DNA from: Distichodus sexfasciatus
Lineage: Eukaryota; Chordata; Actinopteri; Characiformes; Distichodontidae
DNA: 64,000 nt
Assembly: GCA_032718565.1 (NCBI GenBank)
Contig: JAVGVS010000159.1
Location: forward strand, 907,401-971,400
Direction: 5' to 3'
Shown piece by piece: positions 18,285-30,729 of this stretch. Position 1 is the first letter of the stretch. The number at the start of each line of letters is the position of its first letter. The position numbers and the translations under genes are program-made. The notes under the pieces are model-generated. The model did not search any database. It was not told where the DNA came from and worked only from the letters and a program-made list of their open reading frames with translations.

Positions 18285-21200
18285 CATATATATATATAAT
18301 GTATATATAGTATATATTGTAAGCAGCAATAGTGGGCAGTCTGATCTGATGCTGATCCAGTGCTTAAGTCTGATCCAACACACTCCGATCAAAACCTGTT
18401 CCTTTATAACTCTGGGAAAATTTATATTCATAAAGTCTCGTCTCGAACCTCCCGAGCGCTGTGCCGGAGCGCCCTGCTTTATCCGACACAAGACTGTGTA
18501 GACGGATAGAAAGACAAGATGTGTGAAGGTCAGTGTGCAACACTGATCTGTCAGAGCCTTCCGACATCAACGGATAACGGGGAGATGGAGGGCTGTGGGG
18601 GAGAGAGAGAGAGAGAGAGAGAAAAGACCAACATCTATCAGTTTCCTTTCCGTGAGAGTTTCAGCAGCATGACATTTTATAGGTTTACTTTTTTTTGCAA
18701 CGTCTATCATTTTCCTACTTTTTTATCCAGTTTGTAAACTAGAGCCTGTCTGATAAATCACAGTGCCGATATTATTGACCGACGTGGTGATGCAGTTGAT
18801 GAAAAATTGAGATTAACGTTTAAAATGTGCAAGAATGGCAAAGAGAAAGCAGGTCAAAAAGACGGCAGATGCTTCCTTCAAATAAACACCACGTGAGATC
18901 GGAAATGACCTTCAGATACTGGTGAAAAATCCCAAAAATCAACCAAATCTCCCCATTTTCTGCCATGTTCTTGGGAATATATTGAAACGGATTGTAGTTG
19001 TATGTAAGCCTTTTGGGTTATTTTTCTGTTTTTATACATGGGTCACTATCAAAACAATAATTTGCACTTTCATTGTATATGTACTGTTCAGTGTTTTTTG
19101 CATTATTTGTGAAAATGCATTATTTCTTATTTTCTTGGTGAGGACTCTCACATAACAATTGCAGCAAATCCTATTGTGTTTTTAGACCATTATCAAATTT
19201 TATGCCGTCAAATGTTTTCACCCTCCAGCAGTCAAAATGGGTCTCATTCTTAAAATCTCCGTATCGTTCATTCTCTAGTGTAAAACGTCTCCTGCCAAAC
19301 TTCTACAAATGAGTTTGTAACCTACAAACCTTAAAAAGGTTTCTCCAACTTTCCCAGACAAACGGCTCTCTCCGCATTTCGATTGCGACTGGAGTTTTTG
19401 AGGGATTAGAGCCACGTCTTTGTTTAAAAAGAAAGTAGAGTCTGATGGGAGCCAATGTGGGAATGAGAGCTCGAAGTGAATTTTAATCCCTTCTGTTACC
19501 ATCTCAGCACTAAAACTAAAACGGTAGAATAAGAACTTTCCCCAACATTTAATGACAGTCACATTTAAGGAATTGATAAGATTTTATCAGTATCAATGCC
19601 ATTGTCGATTCTGCCCGTCAATCCAGTTCCTTATCAATTCTCTTATCGATTCCTGAGTAGTTTTTTTTTGAGTGTGAAAAAAGTAGTTCTACACTGTCTT
19701 GTGCACCAAACATCAACACATTCATATTTAGTTTTTATTTAAAATTTTTTTTATTATTGACCATTTTTTGGGAATAAATGATTTGCCCATATAACAACCT
19801 ACACAAACCCATATTGTTCTTTGTCTATGATGCACTTCTTGCAAATTAATTCCAGGCTTGAAAAGAGGGTCCTGGATTTTTGTTTCCATGGTGATTGCTG
19901 GTCTTTTATACGCTCGAAAACAGTAAACTTCATCTTAACTTATACCTCGAGATCGAACAATAATTATTTTATCATGACAAAAATTCCAATACTCAAATAC
20001 CTGGAAATTATAGTTAAAATACAGTTTAGTAGTAATATTTTGTATTAGCTTGTCAGCGGAAACCTTTATTTGCCTTTCTGTAAAGTTATTTTGAGCCAAA
20101 CTCATGCCAAAAAATACATTTTTCACTGCCTTCACGTAACAAAACCGACTTTAGGAAAGAGAAATGTTGAAGCATTATTTTTTATTACTTTCAATAACAG
20201 TTAAGACTTGAAACCCACATTTTCCTTCTTTCACCTTTGTGGAGTAAAAGTGTCCAAAACGTGATTGCATGTCGTGTTTGTGTGTTTGAATAAAAAAATG
20301 GAATGACAGGCTCTGAGTGCTGATTATTTTTACTATATTTTTATGTAACCCTTTCTATGTATCTTTCTGCCAACATTTTTATTTTTTCCATTTACGTTTT
20401 GAATGTCTGCTTGTGTGGAAGAACCTCATTAAAACTGAACGCATCCTTCCCCCCTCCTCCTCCTCCTCCTCTTTCACGTACAGCAGCAGAAGAACAAATT
20501 ATTCATATTTGTGGGATATTTCAGTGTTTTTTCTTTGTTTGTTGAAGGGCAGCTGCCAACTGCATTTTTTCTCTCTCTGCTGTTTTCTGGGCTGGAATGA
20601 GGAAAGCGAGCCGTGTCAATCTGGAGAGAAACGGCGAGTCGAGTTTTAGTGCCGTTTTTATTTCATTTTTTATAGTTTGGAGGCCGCGGGGCAACAATGG
20701 GAACAGAAAAAAAAAATAAGCGTCAGCGTGTACAGAACGCAGACGATCAGGATGCCAGTGGAACCGTGTCGTCGCCTCTTCAACACATCAAATAGGAAAA
20801 ATCAGACTCGCACACAAAAACATCTCCAAAGAAAAAAATGCAGCCCCTTAAAAAAAAAAAAAAAAGCTGCGAGTGACAAAAAAAATGGTTGCATATCACT
20901 TTTTCTAACATATTTATAATATTTGTGAAATAATAATGCAGTAAGATTTTTTTCCTTAATACATGGAAATATGATCATGTATATGCTGTTCTCTGTGCAA
21001 CAATAATTGCGACTATCATCAGTTCAAAGACAAACGCCACTGCTCTGATGCCCGTAATTATTATATAAACAAATATATTCAATAATATTAAAATATTAGC
21101 ATCATTCAATATATTACCGAACAGGTGTCAACAGTCTTAATCTGTTAGAGCTTTGACTTGATAAACTTTAACTTTGAAATAAACAACCTAGTCAAAGCAA

Positions 21201-22832
21201 AAGAACTCTTTAAGATGGTCAAACTGTGCTTGAATTAAACAATGATGCTTTTTAATTGTAATGTATTAATAATCAGTAAAACCTGAAGTAGATGTAAAGT
21301 GTCCTCCCTTACACAGACCAAGTTTGACCAAGTTTCCAGATTAATAACGCGCATTGACTTGTTAACTAGAGCTGGGCCTCAAATCAGTATCAGGAGTCAA
21401 CCAGTATTTCGTATTGGGTTTTTAATGGTTGTTTTTTTTGCCCTTATAGTTCATTGGTAATGTTTGTACTGTAAATATGCTGCACTATTAATGCTGGGAT
21501 ATTTGTTCTAATGAAAGAGTGCATATCTTTGTGATATTAAAATAGCTGGTAGCAACAGTTACCCACACTGGGGAACGAATTAAGAGATTTTAAAAAAAAA
21601 ATCTAGATAAGACACACGAGCAAGATGACATTGATTACAGGTTATTGTGGGTTTTAATTAAGTTTCAATTATTTGCCCAGCTTTAATTCAAATAATCAAA
21701 TATTTCTGTGATACCTGGTGGGCTCGGTAGCTAGTTCAACATCAGTCAGAAACACCTGTTACCAGTCTCATTAAAGAGATAATAAAATAGTTTGGTTTTT
21801 AGTTACTGGGTGTTCGTAGCTAGTTAGTAGCTTTGGTGATTTACTATCTACTCCTCAACGAGGAATATTACATTATAAACCTTCGTTAATATTGCGTGAA
21901 GTCCAAGTACCAAAAAAGTGTAAAATGACTCAGTCTTTTTTCTTCAGTTACAAAAACAAAAAGCGGTAAACTAGTGATTAATTTGTGGTAAACCAGAGTT
22001 TGCCAGAATATGTTGCCACAAGTTTGCCATTGTCAGCCACTAGTAGCAACCTTGCAGCAATGATGAATTCCAGATTAATGATTCAATGTATTTGCCAGCG
22101 ATTTGCCAAAGTAATTGGCCAGTAACGGAACACTTGTAGTGAATTTTTGGCAACAAATTTGCAGGTGCATAAGTTTAGTTTGCCAGAACTTCACCGCAAG
22201 TTTGCCTCAAACCTAATTTGCATGTGAAAATATCAACTTGCTGCAAGGTTGCGGCAACATTGCCAAAGGTTAAGGGTAAGGGTAAGGGTAAGGGTTTTCA
22301 GCGTAACAATATCCCAGTCGCACCATAAACTGATGTTTTCAGCAGCAGTTGCCTGGGCTTTATACCCGAGTCGCGTTTGTAACATTTCTCTCCCGACACT
22401 TGAAGGCTCGTCCTCCGTCTGGTAATTAATCACTTTCTGAATTATATGTCATCAGTTTACATCAGACGCGCTGCCGTGGAAATGTAATTATGAAACAAAA
22501 CAAACACGCAGTGGTGCTGAGATATTCTGAATTACGATTTTAAAAAGCGGAGAGAAAGAAAGAAGGGGAGAGAGAGTTGGAGGTGAAGATGAGTCCCGGT
22601 GTGGAGAAGTTATTGGATGTTTTCTCTGGACGATTCACAGTGAGACGCTTTATTTTTGTACTTTTTGAAGAGCCGAGCTGCGTCCCGCTGTCAAGAGCCG
22701 AGACAGCCGAATAATCAGAGGTATGATAATGTGCATACTGTGCGTTTCTCATTAAATGCCAAAAAGAAAACAGGTGTCCTTTATTGCTGATCTTAGAAGA
22801 AAACTTTAATAAAGAAAAAAAGTTACATTATA
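18285..22832. other. Intergenic, AT-rich, largely non-repetitive
   Basis: Includes a GA run (18600-18625), CCT repeat (20451-20472), poly-A runs (20707-20715, 20849-20865) and a G-rich telomere-like run (22271-22294). A repeat piece near 21720-21850 (catcagtcagaaacacctgt) is shared with 11690-11720. Many short open frames were inspected; none has a recognisable domain, codon bias or splice context. Confidence 0.45.
22271..22294 (+). repeat. Telomere-like (TAAGGG)4 run, potential G-quadruplex
   Basis: Four GGG tracts separated by TAA (22274-22276, 22280-22282, 22286-22288, 22292-22294). It resembles the vertebrate telomere repeat with T replaced by A at one position, and can in principle form a G-quadruplex. 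Confidence 0.8.
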
Positions 22833-23347
22833 CAGTACTGTGCAAAAGTTTAGGCAGGTGTGAAAAAATGCTGTAAACAAAGAATGCTTTCAAAAATGGA
22901 AGTGTTAATCATTTATTTTCATCAATCAACAAAATGCAGTGAATGAACAAAAGAGAAATCTAAATCAAATCAATATTTGGTGTGACCACCCTTTGCCTTC
23001 AAAACAGCATCAATTCTTCTAGGTTCACTTACACACAGTTCTTGAAGGAACTCGGCTGGTAGGTTGTTCCAAACATCTTGGAGAACTAACCACAGATCTA
23101 TAATCCTACAATCCTACAAAATTATATAATGACTATAATCCTACAAAATCCCTGACGTGACAGCGTACCTGTAAGACTTGATGCTGGTTTGAAGGCAAAA
23201 GGTAGTAACAACAAATATTGATTTGATTTAGATTTTTCTTTTGTTGTTGTAAATTGATAAAAAAATAAACAATCATTATTTATATTTCTGAAAGCATTCT
23301 TTGTTTACAGCATTTTCACACCTGCCTAAAACTTTTGCGCAGTACTG
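22833..23347. mobile_element. Tc1-like MITE, intact ends
   Basis: 515 bp. Starts cagtactgtgcaaaagttt and ends cctaaaacttttgcgcagtactg, flanked by TA at 22831-22832 and 23348-23349. Long inverted arms, with 'acaaagaatgctttc' on both sides. TA duplication and termini are typical of Tc1/mariner elements. It encodes nothing. Confidence 0.9.
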
Positions 23348-23939
23348 TAAATAAATAAATAAATACAAACTGACTGCATTCCATCCAAAAGGCAAATTCT
23401 GTCACTTACACTTAATCTGTAAACCAAATCTATGTGGTATTAAACCTCCTAGAACTCATATTTCTAGAGCACCTCCACCCAAAAATAAATATTTGGGGGG
23501 TAGTTTAAAAAATAAAAGACATTTTAAGTAGTGTCACATATTTTAATATGTATAAATTCACATGGCGAACTGCCCAAGAAGTGACAGTTAACTAAATAAT
23601 AAAACAAATAAATAAATAAATAAATAAATGCTACTAATAATAGTACAAATAATATTAGTAATAGTAATCGACATGATCAGGGGGTCGACTTTTTAAATAG
23701 AAATTTTAAAATCGAGCCTTTTTTGAGGAAAACACAGCAGTTCTAAAATGACACCTATATGTGGTATTTTACTATTATTAACAGTTATAGCATTAATAAA
23801 GTAAAACAGTATATATTTCTAGAAATATTAGCTTTCATTCCAAACAAAAACATGAAGCTAACAGTGATTAAAAGCATATTGATAGTTGCAGCATATATTC
23901 ACAGCTCATTCCAGAATTTAGCTTATTCCATTAGCTTTG

Positions 23940-24430
23940 GTTCAGTACAAGATGCTAATGTGGCTAACAAAGACTGAAATCAAATGGAGAATTCTAGAAT
24001 GTTAGCCTGTTAAAAAGTTAGAATTAGCCTTCATGCCACCTAATGAGGCTAAAATGAATTCATGAAAGATAGTTTTTGCATCTGCTCAAAAATGTTGCAT
24101 CAGCATTTATTCCACATTAATATGCTAATGTGGCTAACAGTCAATGAAATCAAATGGAGAACATTAGCATGCAAACACACAGCTATGCCGAAATTGCTCT
24201 TTAGCTTTTGTTCAACAAACAAAATGCTAATGTGGCTAACAATGAGGGGAAAGAGAGCAAAATTTTAGCATATGGCTTCTCAACTTATGCTAAAACTACG
24301 ATTTTACACAAAGATGCTAATGTGGCTGAGAATAATGTGGCAAACAATGCCACTGGAGGATTGCATGCACTTTTAGTATACATCTTCCACACCAGGATGC
24401 TAATGTGGCTGACAGTGAATGGAAACTAAT
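23940..24430 (+). repeat. Dispersed tandem repeat with 'GATGCTAATGTGGCTAACA' core
   Basis: The core appears near 23951, 24121, 24223, 24314 and 24399, spaced about 85-170 bp, inside a GCTA-rich region with 'ttagcat' words. Open frames here are incidental. Confidence 0.7.
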
Positions 24431-24613
24431 GAGGAATTTTAGCCTAGGCATGCACATCTTTATGCTAACATTGGCTATTAGTTAGTAAAATCAACCTTTT
24501 GTTATTTGACGTTTTAACAGCAAGATATTTCATATTTCAGGGCGTTTTCTAACAAGGTCAGCAGGGATCTGGAAGGAGGTTAACAAGAAATTAAATAAAT
24601 AACTCAATCTAGC

Positions 24614-25012
24614 CAGAGCATAGATGTCAAACTCAGGCCCCGCGGTGTAATTATATTTGACCCGCGAGATAATACCAAATATCTACTAGAGCTGGCCCAC
24701 CAGTAGACAGCGCATGCACCGCTATTACTACAAATCCCAGAATGCTCTGCTAGTGCGTTGGCGCGCCAATCACGACCCGTATAAGAAATGAATGGCACAG
24801 CTGTCTTTCATTTGACATTTGATTTCACATGTGTTTATAGTATGCTTGTTCCAAATTCAGTGTTTAAGCAAAACGTAAGTTTGTTTCCATATTAAAAGGT
24901 TCATCGTTATAAGTGAAGAGAAGGAAAAACTTCCTCAAAAGGCTGGCCCGCAACTTTGTCCAAGTTTTTCATTTTGGCCCACTGTGTATTTGAGTTTGAC
25001 ACCCCTGAGCTA
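24614..25012. mobile_element. hAT-like element with GGTGTCAAACTCA ends
   Basis: Left end 'tagatgtcaaactcaggccc' and right end 'gagtttgacacccctga' form an inverted pair; 'ggcccgcaactttg' and 'ggcccac' lie inside. These termini are characteristic of widespread vertebrate hAT elements. No transposase frame remains. Confidence 0.7.
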
Positions 25013-25254
25013 GAGGTTTTAAGTCGTATTTTTTATTCCAAGTTTTGTCTGGAGAACAAACCTTGGTCATCAAACACGTCCGACCGTCTCCCAGGGATAC
25101 GACTGGAGCTAGGCTAATGCTAACAGAAACGCTTTGTCAGCTCTTCAGAGCTAAAGGCTGCTAGGGGCGAATACTGAAATTTTATTGGCTTTTTGGCCAT
25201 TAAAAAAATGTCTCCGGTTAATGCACTCTGAAACGTAAAGGACAAGAAGTTAAT

Positions 25255-25350
25255 ATAGTGCCTGAGGGAGGAGAGAGAGAGAGAGAGAGGGAGAAGAGGT
25301 GAGGGGAGGAAAAGGAAGGAGAGAGAGAAAAGAGGGAGAGAGAGGAAGAG
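25255..25350 (+). repeat. Purine (GAGA) microsatellite
   Basis: Roughly 95 bp of gagagagaggga-type sequence just upstream of the Tc1-like transposase remnant. Confidence 0.8.
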
Positions 25351-25412
25351 GGCACACCTGAACCTTGTTATTAAAACAGGACTCCTTTCTATGAATCACT
25401 TATGACAATTAT

Positions 25413-26600
25413 ATACACGACTCACAAAATGTTAGGGATATTTGGCTTTCGGGTGAAATTTATGGAAAACGTTATAAGTTCACACTACGGTGATATTATA
25501 TCATGAAAGTCTCAAACAATTTATTGAAACAAAAGCCAACAACAGTGGTGAGTATACCATAACAAAAAATGTCAGTGTCTCAATAACGTGTCATGTGCCC
25601 TTGAGCATCAATTACAGCTTGCCAACGACGTCTCATGCTGTTCACAAGTCAGCCTGCAAGGGTACCTGACCGCACCACCAGGCACAGGCGTCATCATCTT
25701 GCATGGGCCAGGGAGCATTTACGCTGGACAAGGGACCAGTGAGCCATGTGGGATGCCATGTGGGATGCTAAGTCTGCTGAGACATGGCATCCCACTCTTC
25801 TTGAAGGGCGACCCTCAGGTCATTGAGGTTCTGGGGTAAAGAGTTACGAGCCTCTACACGGCGACTCAGCTGATCCCATAGGTTTTCTATGGGATTCAGG
25901 TCTGGAGAAAGTGCAGGCCACTCCATTCGGGGTACCCCAGTCTCCAGCAGCCGTTCCCGAATGATGCGACCTCGATGAGCTGGAGCATTGTCATCCATGA
26001 AGATGAAATTAGGCCTGTGTTGTTCATGCAAGGGCACAGCGACTGGATTAATGATGTTATTCAGGTAGTATGGGCTTGTCACTGTACCATTCACAAAGTG
26101 TAGGGCAGTCCTGTACTGACTAGACACACCTGCCCACTCTGTAACACCACCACCACCAAAGGCTCGTCTGGCTGACGCATAGCGCTCTCCTTGACGCCTC
26201 CAACATCGTTGGCGGATTTCTGCTCAACGTGAATCGACTTTTATTAGAGAACAGCACTGAGGCTCACTGGTCCCTTGTCCAGCGTAAATGCTCCCTGGCC
26301 CATGCAAGATGATGACACCTGTGCCTAATGGTGTGGTCAGGTACCCTTGCAGGTCATCTAGCACACAGACCACGCTGATGTGAACAGTATTGAATGGTCT
26401 GATGTGACACTTGGGTGCCTCTCACCTCCCTTAAATGTGCCTGGAGTTGAGTGGCATTCATCATCCGGTTCCGCAGGGCACTGTTCACAATGAACCGGTC
26501 ATCAGTGTGGGATGTGGCCAAAGGACGTCCACTTCTATGCCTTTCTGTGACTCTTCCAGTCTCTCTCTGTATCTCTGTTGCAACCTGGTGATGACACTAT
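25413..26600 (-). pseudogene. Tc1/mariner transposase remnant, inactive
   Basis: Minus-strand frame 25768-26127 encodes the C-terminal DDE domain: DDNAPAHRGR holds the second catalytic Asp, and SPDLNPIENLWDQL the final Glu, 34 residues later as in DD34E Tc1 elements. Upstream on the minus strand a separate frame (about 26365-26540) gives RSGRPLATSHTDDRF, the N-terminal DNA-binding part. Stops and frame changes separate them. The first catalytic position reads SNKSRF where SDESRF is usual, so the first Asp is lost. One terminal repeat (actcacaaaatgttagggat, from 25413) is seen on the transposase C-terminal side; the other is missing. A 90 bp internal segment also occurs as an inverted duplicate (25655-25745 against 26267-26358). 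Confidence 0.88.
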
Positions 26601-27430
26601 TTAAAAATAGTGGAAAAATAACTTGACAAAAAAGATTGAAAAATGAACGAGAAAATGATTTTCCTTATGTCAAGACAAGAAGAAAAACAAAACAGAAAAA
26701 TAAATTTGTGATTTAGAGAAAACAACTTTCCTTATGTTAAGATCACAATGTGTTGCGTTGAGATCACAAGAAATAGCAAGAAAATGAATTGTGGTTTCAC
26801 ATAAACGACTTTTGTCTTGTAAGCCAATAACATAAGAAAAATAACAGAAATCAAAATCAATGATTCAATCAATAATTTGTAGTTTTTCTTGTGAAAAACC
26901 TAAAATTGTAATCTCAACATGACGAAACCCACATTGCATCAACGAGAAGAAAAATATCACTGTCCGGCTTCTCGTCTTCTCTTTTTCTATTGCACGAAAG
27001 CACAGCATTAATAGCAAAATGAGATTTAGTTACAGGAACTGAAGTCACTTCTCTGACTCCCAGGAAGAGCATCGGAGGTAGAAATGTCTAAAATGATCTT
27101 GATTTCAGTCTGTCTTCCTACTGTCTCTGGCTCGTCATCTTTCAGCCCTTTCAGGAATCACTCAATACGCATTGCTTTCAGCCTCCTCCGAACCGGCATT
27201 GATCGGCCCACATTCATTGCGGCTTCGGAGGCCAATTTCTGCCGTTTTCTCATCAAAATCGAAGCCGCATTTTCATCTGCGAGTCCGTCGAGGCGTCTCG
27301 GAGATGAATGATAACAATAAATCAGGTTTACAATCCTCCCGGTGGAGCTTACAGAAGATGACGGTTCGTCAGAAGGGAGTGGGAAAAAATCCCACACTGT
27401 AAAAAATGAATTGATCAATAAATAATGTTC
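26600..27430. other. Intergenic; AT-rich, then a non-repetitive stretch at about 27080-27400
   Basis: 26640-26960 is A-rich with repeated 'caagaagaaaaa' words. 27080-27400 is more GC-balanced and open on both strands, but no domain is recognisable and there is no splice or start context. It could be a conserved non-coding element. Confidence 0.35.
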
Positions 27431-27434
27431 ACAT

Positions 27435-27704
27435 TAGAGGTGTGCAAAAAAAATGAAATCAAACCGTGTGCAAAAAATGGAATTAAACCGAATCACGAAT
27501 CTCTGTCGATTCAAAATCTATCCATAACCCTAAACAAGATTTGATTCAGTGTGATTTTTTAAGTTGATCTGTCACAGTCAAATGGTAACTCAATCTGTGT
27601 ATTGAATCATGAATCCATTATGAATCGTGAATCGATTATGAATCATGAATTGATTTTGAATCGAATCGTGAGCCCAAGAATCAGAATCGAATCTTGCACT
27701 TTTA
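27435..27704 (+). mobile_element. GGGGTGTGCA / GAATCG MITE with imperfect 8 bp duplication
   Basis: Starts tagaggtgtgcaaaaaaaatg and ends gaatcttgcactttta. Flanks gttcacat (27427-27434) and gttaacaa (27705-27712) match at 6 of 8 positions, compatible with an aged hAT target duplication. Confidence 0.65.
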
Positions 27705-28105
27705 GTTAACAAACTTCTTTCTTTTACTTTAACCCTATGTAATAACTTACACAATTTCAAGTCAATTAGGTTTTTAAGTACATTCAAAAGTTGAAGATTA
27801 ACGTAAAACTGGATAAAGCTGAAACTGATTTAAGCCTAATTTATTGTTAGTCTCCCTGGCATCTTTTGGGAAGTTTTGGGATTTTTCCACCTCTGGCTAA
27901 AGCTAAAGTTAAAATAATAAAACAGAGTTGAAATAATTAGTGTAAACAGTAAACAATCTTAACTTAAAATTTTAGTTTTTAAGTTGGGCCAAATGGAATT
28001 TACAGTGTGTTTGGTGAATTAACACATTCATCGTTGTTTCAACTTACAGTTTTAAGTTCATGTTTCTTGGTTCATGTTGTGTTTTACTGGAATACTAACA
28101 ATAAT

Positions 28106-28200
28106 ATTTCAGTGGTACCTTTACCTGTCTGGGATTCAAACCATCAATCTTCAAGTCACAGGGTGAACTCGCCAACTGTTACGCTACCAACTTCTCCCTC
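28106..28200 (-). repeat. SINE fragment
   Basis: tttcagtggtacctttacct, gggattcaaaccatcaatct, and ttacgctaccaact: the tRNA-like head of the recurrent SINE, read on the minus strand. Confidence 0.65.
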
Positions 28201-28617
28201 TCATCTTCCTCGACTTCTTTAAAGTGCTTCTTCACTTCTTAACCACTCTCTCTGTCTCCTTCTTCACTCTCTCTCTTGCAGAGCCTTTATTTCACAAGTG
28301 ACTAAATCCAAGGAGACATGCGTGGCCTAATGTAAGTGGTTATGTTCATCCATGAAACACACTGAAAACACAACGGGATACACACCAGCACCTGCTGAAT
28401 CGGAGCCGTTATAAAAAGCAATTAACCAATCAGAGCACCTGATGGGATGTGACATTTATTAGGCCCAACATTTATAATAAGGTTTGCAGACTGTAGTTAA
28501 CCTTCCAGAGACGCTTCTCTCTTCAATTGATGTCAGGACAATTAAACAAAAATCCATTCTCCAGCTGATTCATGTAGCACTCCCTAATGCGCACACACTT
28601 ATATACATAGATATACA

Positions 28618-28665
28618 CAGACAGACAGACAGACAGACAGGCATGTAGATAGATAGATAACTTTA
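28618..28665 (+). repeat. (GACA)n(GATA)n microsatellite
   Basis: acagacagacagacagacag followed by agatagatagata. Confidence 0.9.
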
Positions 28666-29067
28666 ATTATATTAATTATTATGATGGCGCCCACCATCTG
28701 TCTTTTCCCCAATAGCATACCAATGTCTGTTCTCAGCAATACCAAACAATCAAACGTCTCTGCAATCTAATGAAAACCTCCAGTGGAATATTCACGTCTA
28801 TCTGCTCTCGTTTCAGCAGGAGTAGAGGATGAGATTTGCACGCGTTCACTTCACGGTGCCGATGACTTTGTGTTATTACACCTTTGAGCCGTGCCATGCC
28901 AAAGGCTGAATGTGAATTAAAATGCGCTCTTCCTCCTCTGTCCGTTCATTCTGCACTTGTAGGTGATGTGGAGTGGGAGGCTGTAATCTTCTCCCTCTCT
29001 CACTCTCTTTAAACAAATTCATACAACCTGGAGATCATCCAGCACAGCGTTTTCACATTCTGTGTTG

Positions 29068-29204
29068 TTAGTAGGGCTGTAACGATACATCGATCTACAA
29101 CGGTACATCGATTAAACGACCAGTGAGCCAAAAATGAAAACATCAGTCAGACAACGTACATATTTTAATATCAATGTATACTGAACAGAAGCCTAGAAGT
29201 ATGA

Positions 29205-29277
<73 letters not shown>

Positions 29278-29410
29278 AGTAAAAATTTACAGAAATTAAG
29301 AAAGACAGACATATTAAAAGTGAGGATTGTTTGATCAGTTTAGTTGCTTCTTTATAATTTTGGCTCAGTGTTGGCTCCTGAACTGAATCGAATCAAATCA
29401 TATCGTAGCA
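29068..29410. mobile_element. TGTAACGATACATCGAT element remnant containing a GATA microsatellite
   Basis: Left end tagggctgtaacgatacatc at 29072. GATA(18) lies inside at 29205-29276. 'gaatcgaatcaaatcatatcg' marks the other side. Matching right ends occur near 49850-49868, 59820-59862 and 63300-63360. Confidence 0.55.
29205..29276 (+). repeat. (GATA)18 microsatellite
   Basis: About 72 bp of perfect tagatagatagatagata repeat, likely length-variable between individuals. Confidence 0.97.
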
Positions 29411-29772
29411 GACACACAGTCACATCAAAATGCTTTTGGGATGCGACCCAGTCAAAGAAATCACACACTCCGACCTGTGTTTGGAGGAACTTCCTTAATT
29501 AGTATAACACCATAGATCATAGTTTTATTTTCAAATGAGGCATTAAACTAATTATGTAAGATAACCTTTACTGTGAGTATTTTTTGAGAAGAATACTTTG
29601 AACCTTTATTAAGAGAGGTTGCTGGAGGAGTGTCAGCCTGTTGAGCATACTGTCGTGTGTGTGTGTGTTGTGTCCCCACTGTCCACAATGTCAGTGTCAT
29701 TAATTGAAAAAGCCGGCAGGGATCTAAATGTCAGCCTTCTGAGAGATACTGCCATTTAGCATCATGATGGAT

Positions 29773-29828
29773 GGTGTGTGTGTGTGTGTGTGTGTACGTG
29801 GTGTGTGTGTGTGTGTGTGTGTGTGTAA
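29773..29828 (+). repeat. (GT)n microsatellite
   Basis: tgtgtgtgtgtgtgtgtgt interrupted once by acgtg. Confidence 0.95.
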
Positions 29829-29936
29829 CAACATTTCCAAAAAGGAAACGCAGGGCATTGTTAGTTGTAGGCTAATGGAGTTTTGAGCACCTAATATCAT
29901 ATAAATGATGTATGATGTGTGAATAATAGTGGAATC

Positions 29937-30562
29937 AAATCTCTCCTCCTGTCATTCTTCATCTCTCTCTCTCTCATATTCTCTCTTTCTCTTTCTGTCA
30001 CTCTCTCTCCCTCTTATTCCCTCTTTCTCTCACTCGCAAATTCTCTCACATTCTCTCTCTCATTATCTCTTTCTCTACCTCTATCATTTTCTAATTTCTC
30101 TATCGCTTATGCTCCTTCTCTATCTTATTCCCTCTTTCTCTCCATCTCTCTCTTTCATTCCCTCTTTTCCTACCTCTCTCATATTCTCTCTCTCTCTCTC
30201 TCTGCTGCTCCTCTTGCCTCTTTCCTATATTCTCTCTCTCTAGACAGAACCATTTTAGGATATAAAGGGGTAAAGAGGGGGTATAATCATTAACCCCCCC
30301 CCCCCCCCTCCCCTCTATATCCCCCATCTCTCACCCTTTAGATCTCCTTCTTTCTCTTTCTTCCTCACCATTCTCTCACTTGTTTCTCTTTCCCCTTCCC
30401 CCCACCATGGTTTCTCTGCCTCTCTTCTTCTCCCCATCCTCCGTCTCCGCTCCTCTCTCTCTCTTTCCCCATCTCTCACTCATTATCTCTTCTCCTTTCT
30501 TTTTTTCCCCCTCCTCATTCTCTCCTCCCTCTCTTCACGTTGCTTCTCTTTTCCCTGCTCCC

Positions 30563-30609
<47 letters not shown>

Positions 30610-30690
30610 CTCTCTGTCTCTGTCTCTCTCCACAGACCAAACCATTTTCTGATGTAAAGGGGGGGTGTAATCTGTATGCCTCCTCTCTCT
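29937..30690 (+). repeat. Polypyrimidine tract (+ strand), interrupted
   Basis: About 750 bp of ctctctctttct-like sequence including (CT)n at 30567-30607 and C runs (30293-30308). It lies directly upstream of the proposed disp3 first exon. Open frames are low-complexity artefacts. Confidence 0.9.
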
Positions 30691-30729
30691 CTCTCTCTCT
30701 CTCACTCACTCTCTCCTCACTCCGTATCT

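Noticed and set aside
22271..22294. True interstitial telomere fusion point
   Set aside because: Only four units of TAAGGG, not TTAGGG, and no subtelomeric repeats around. Reported only as a G-rich run.
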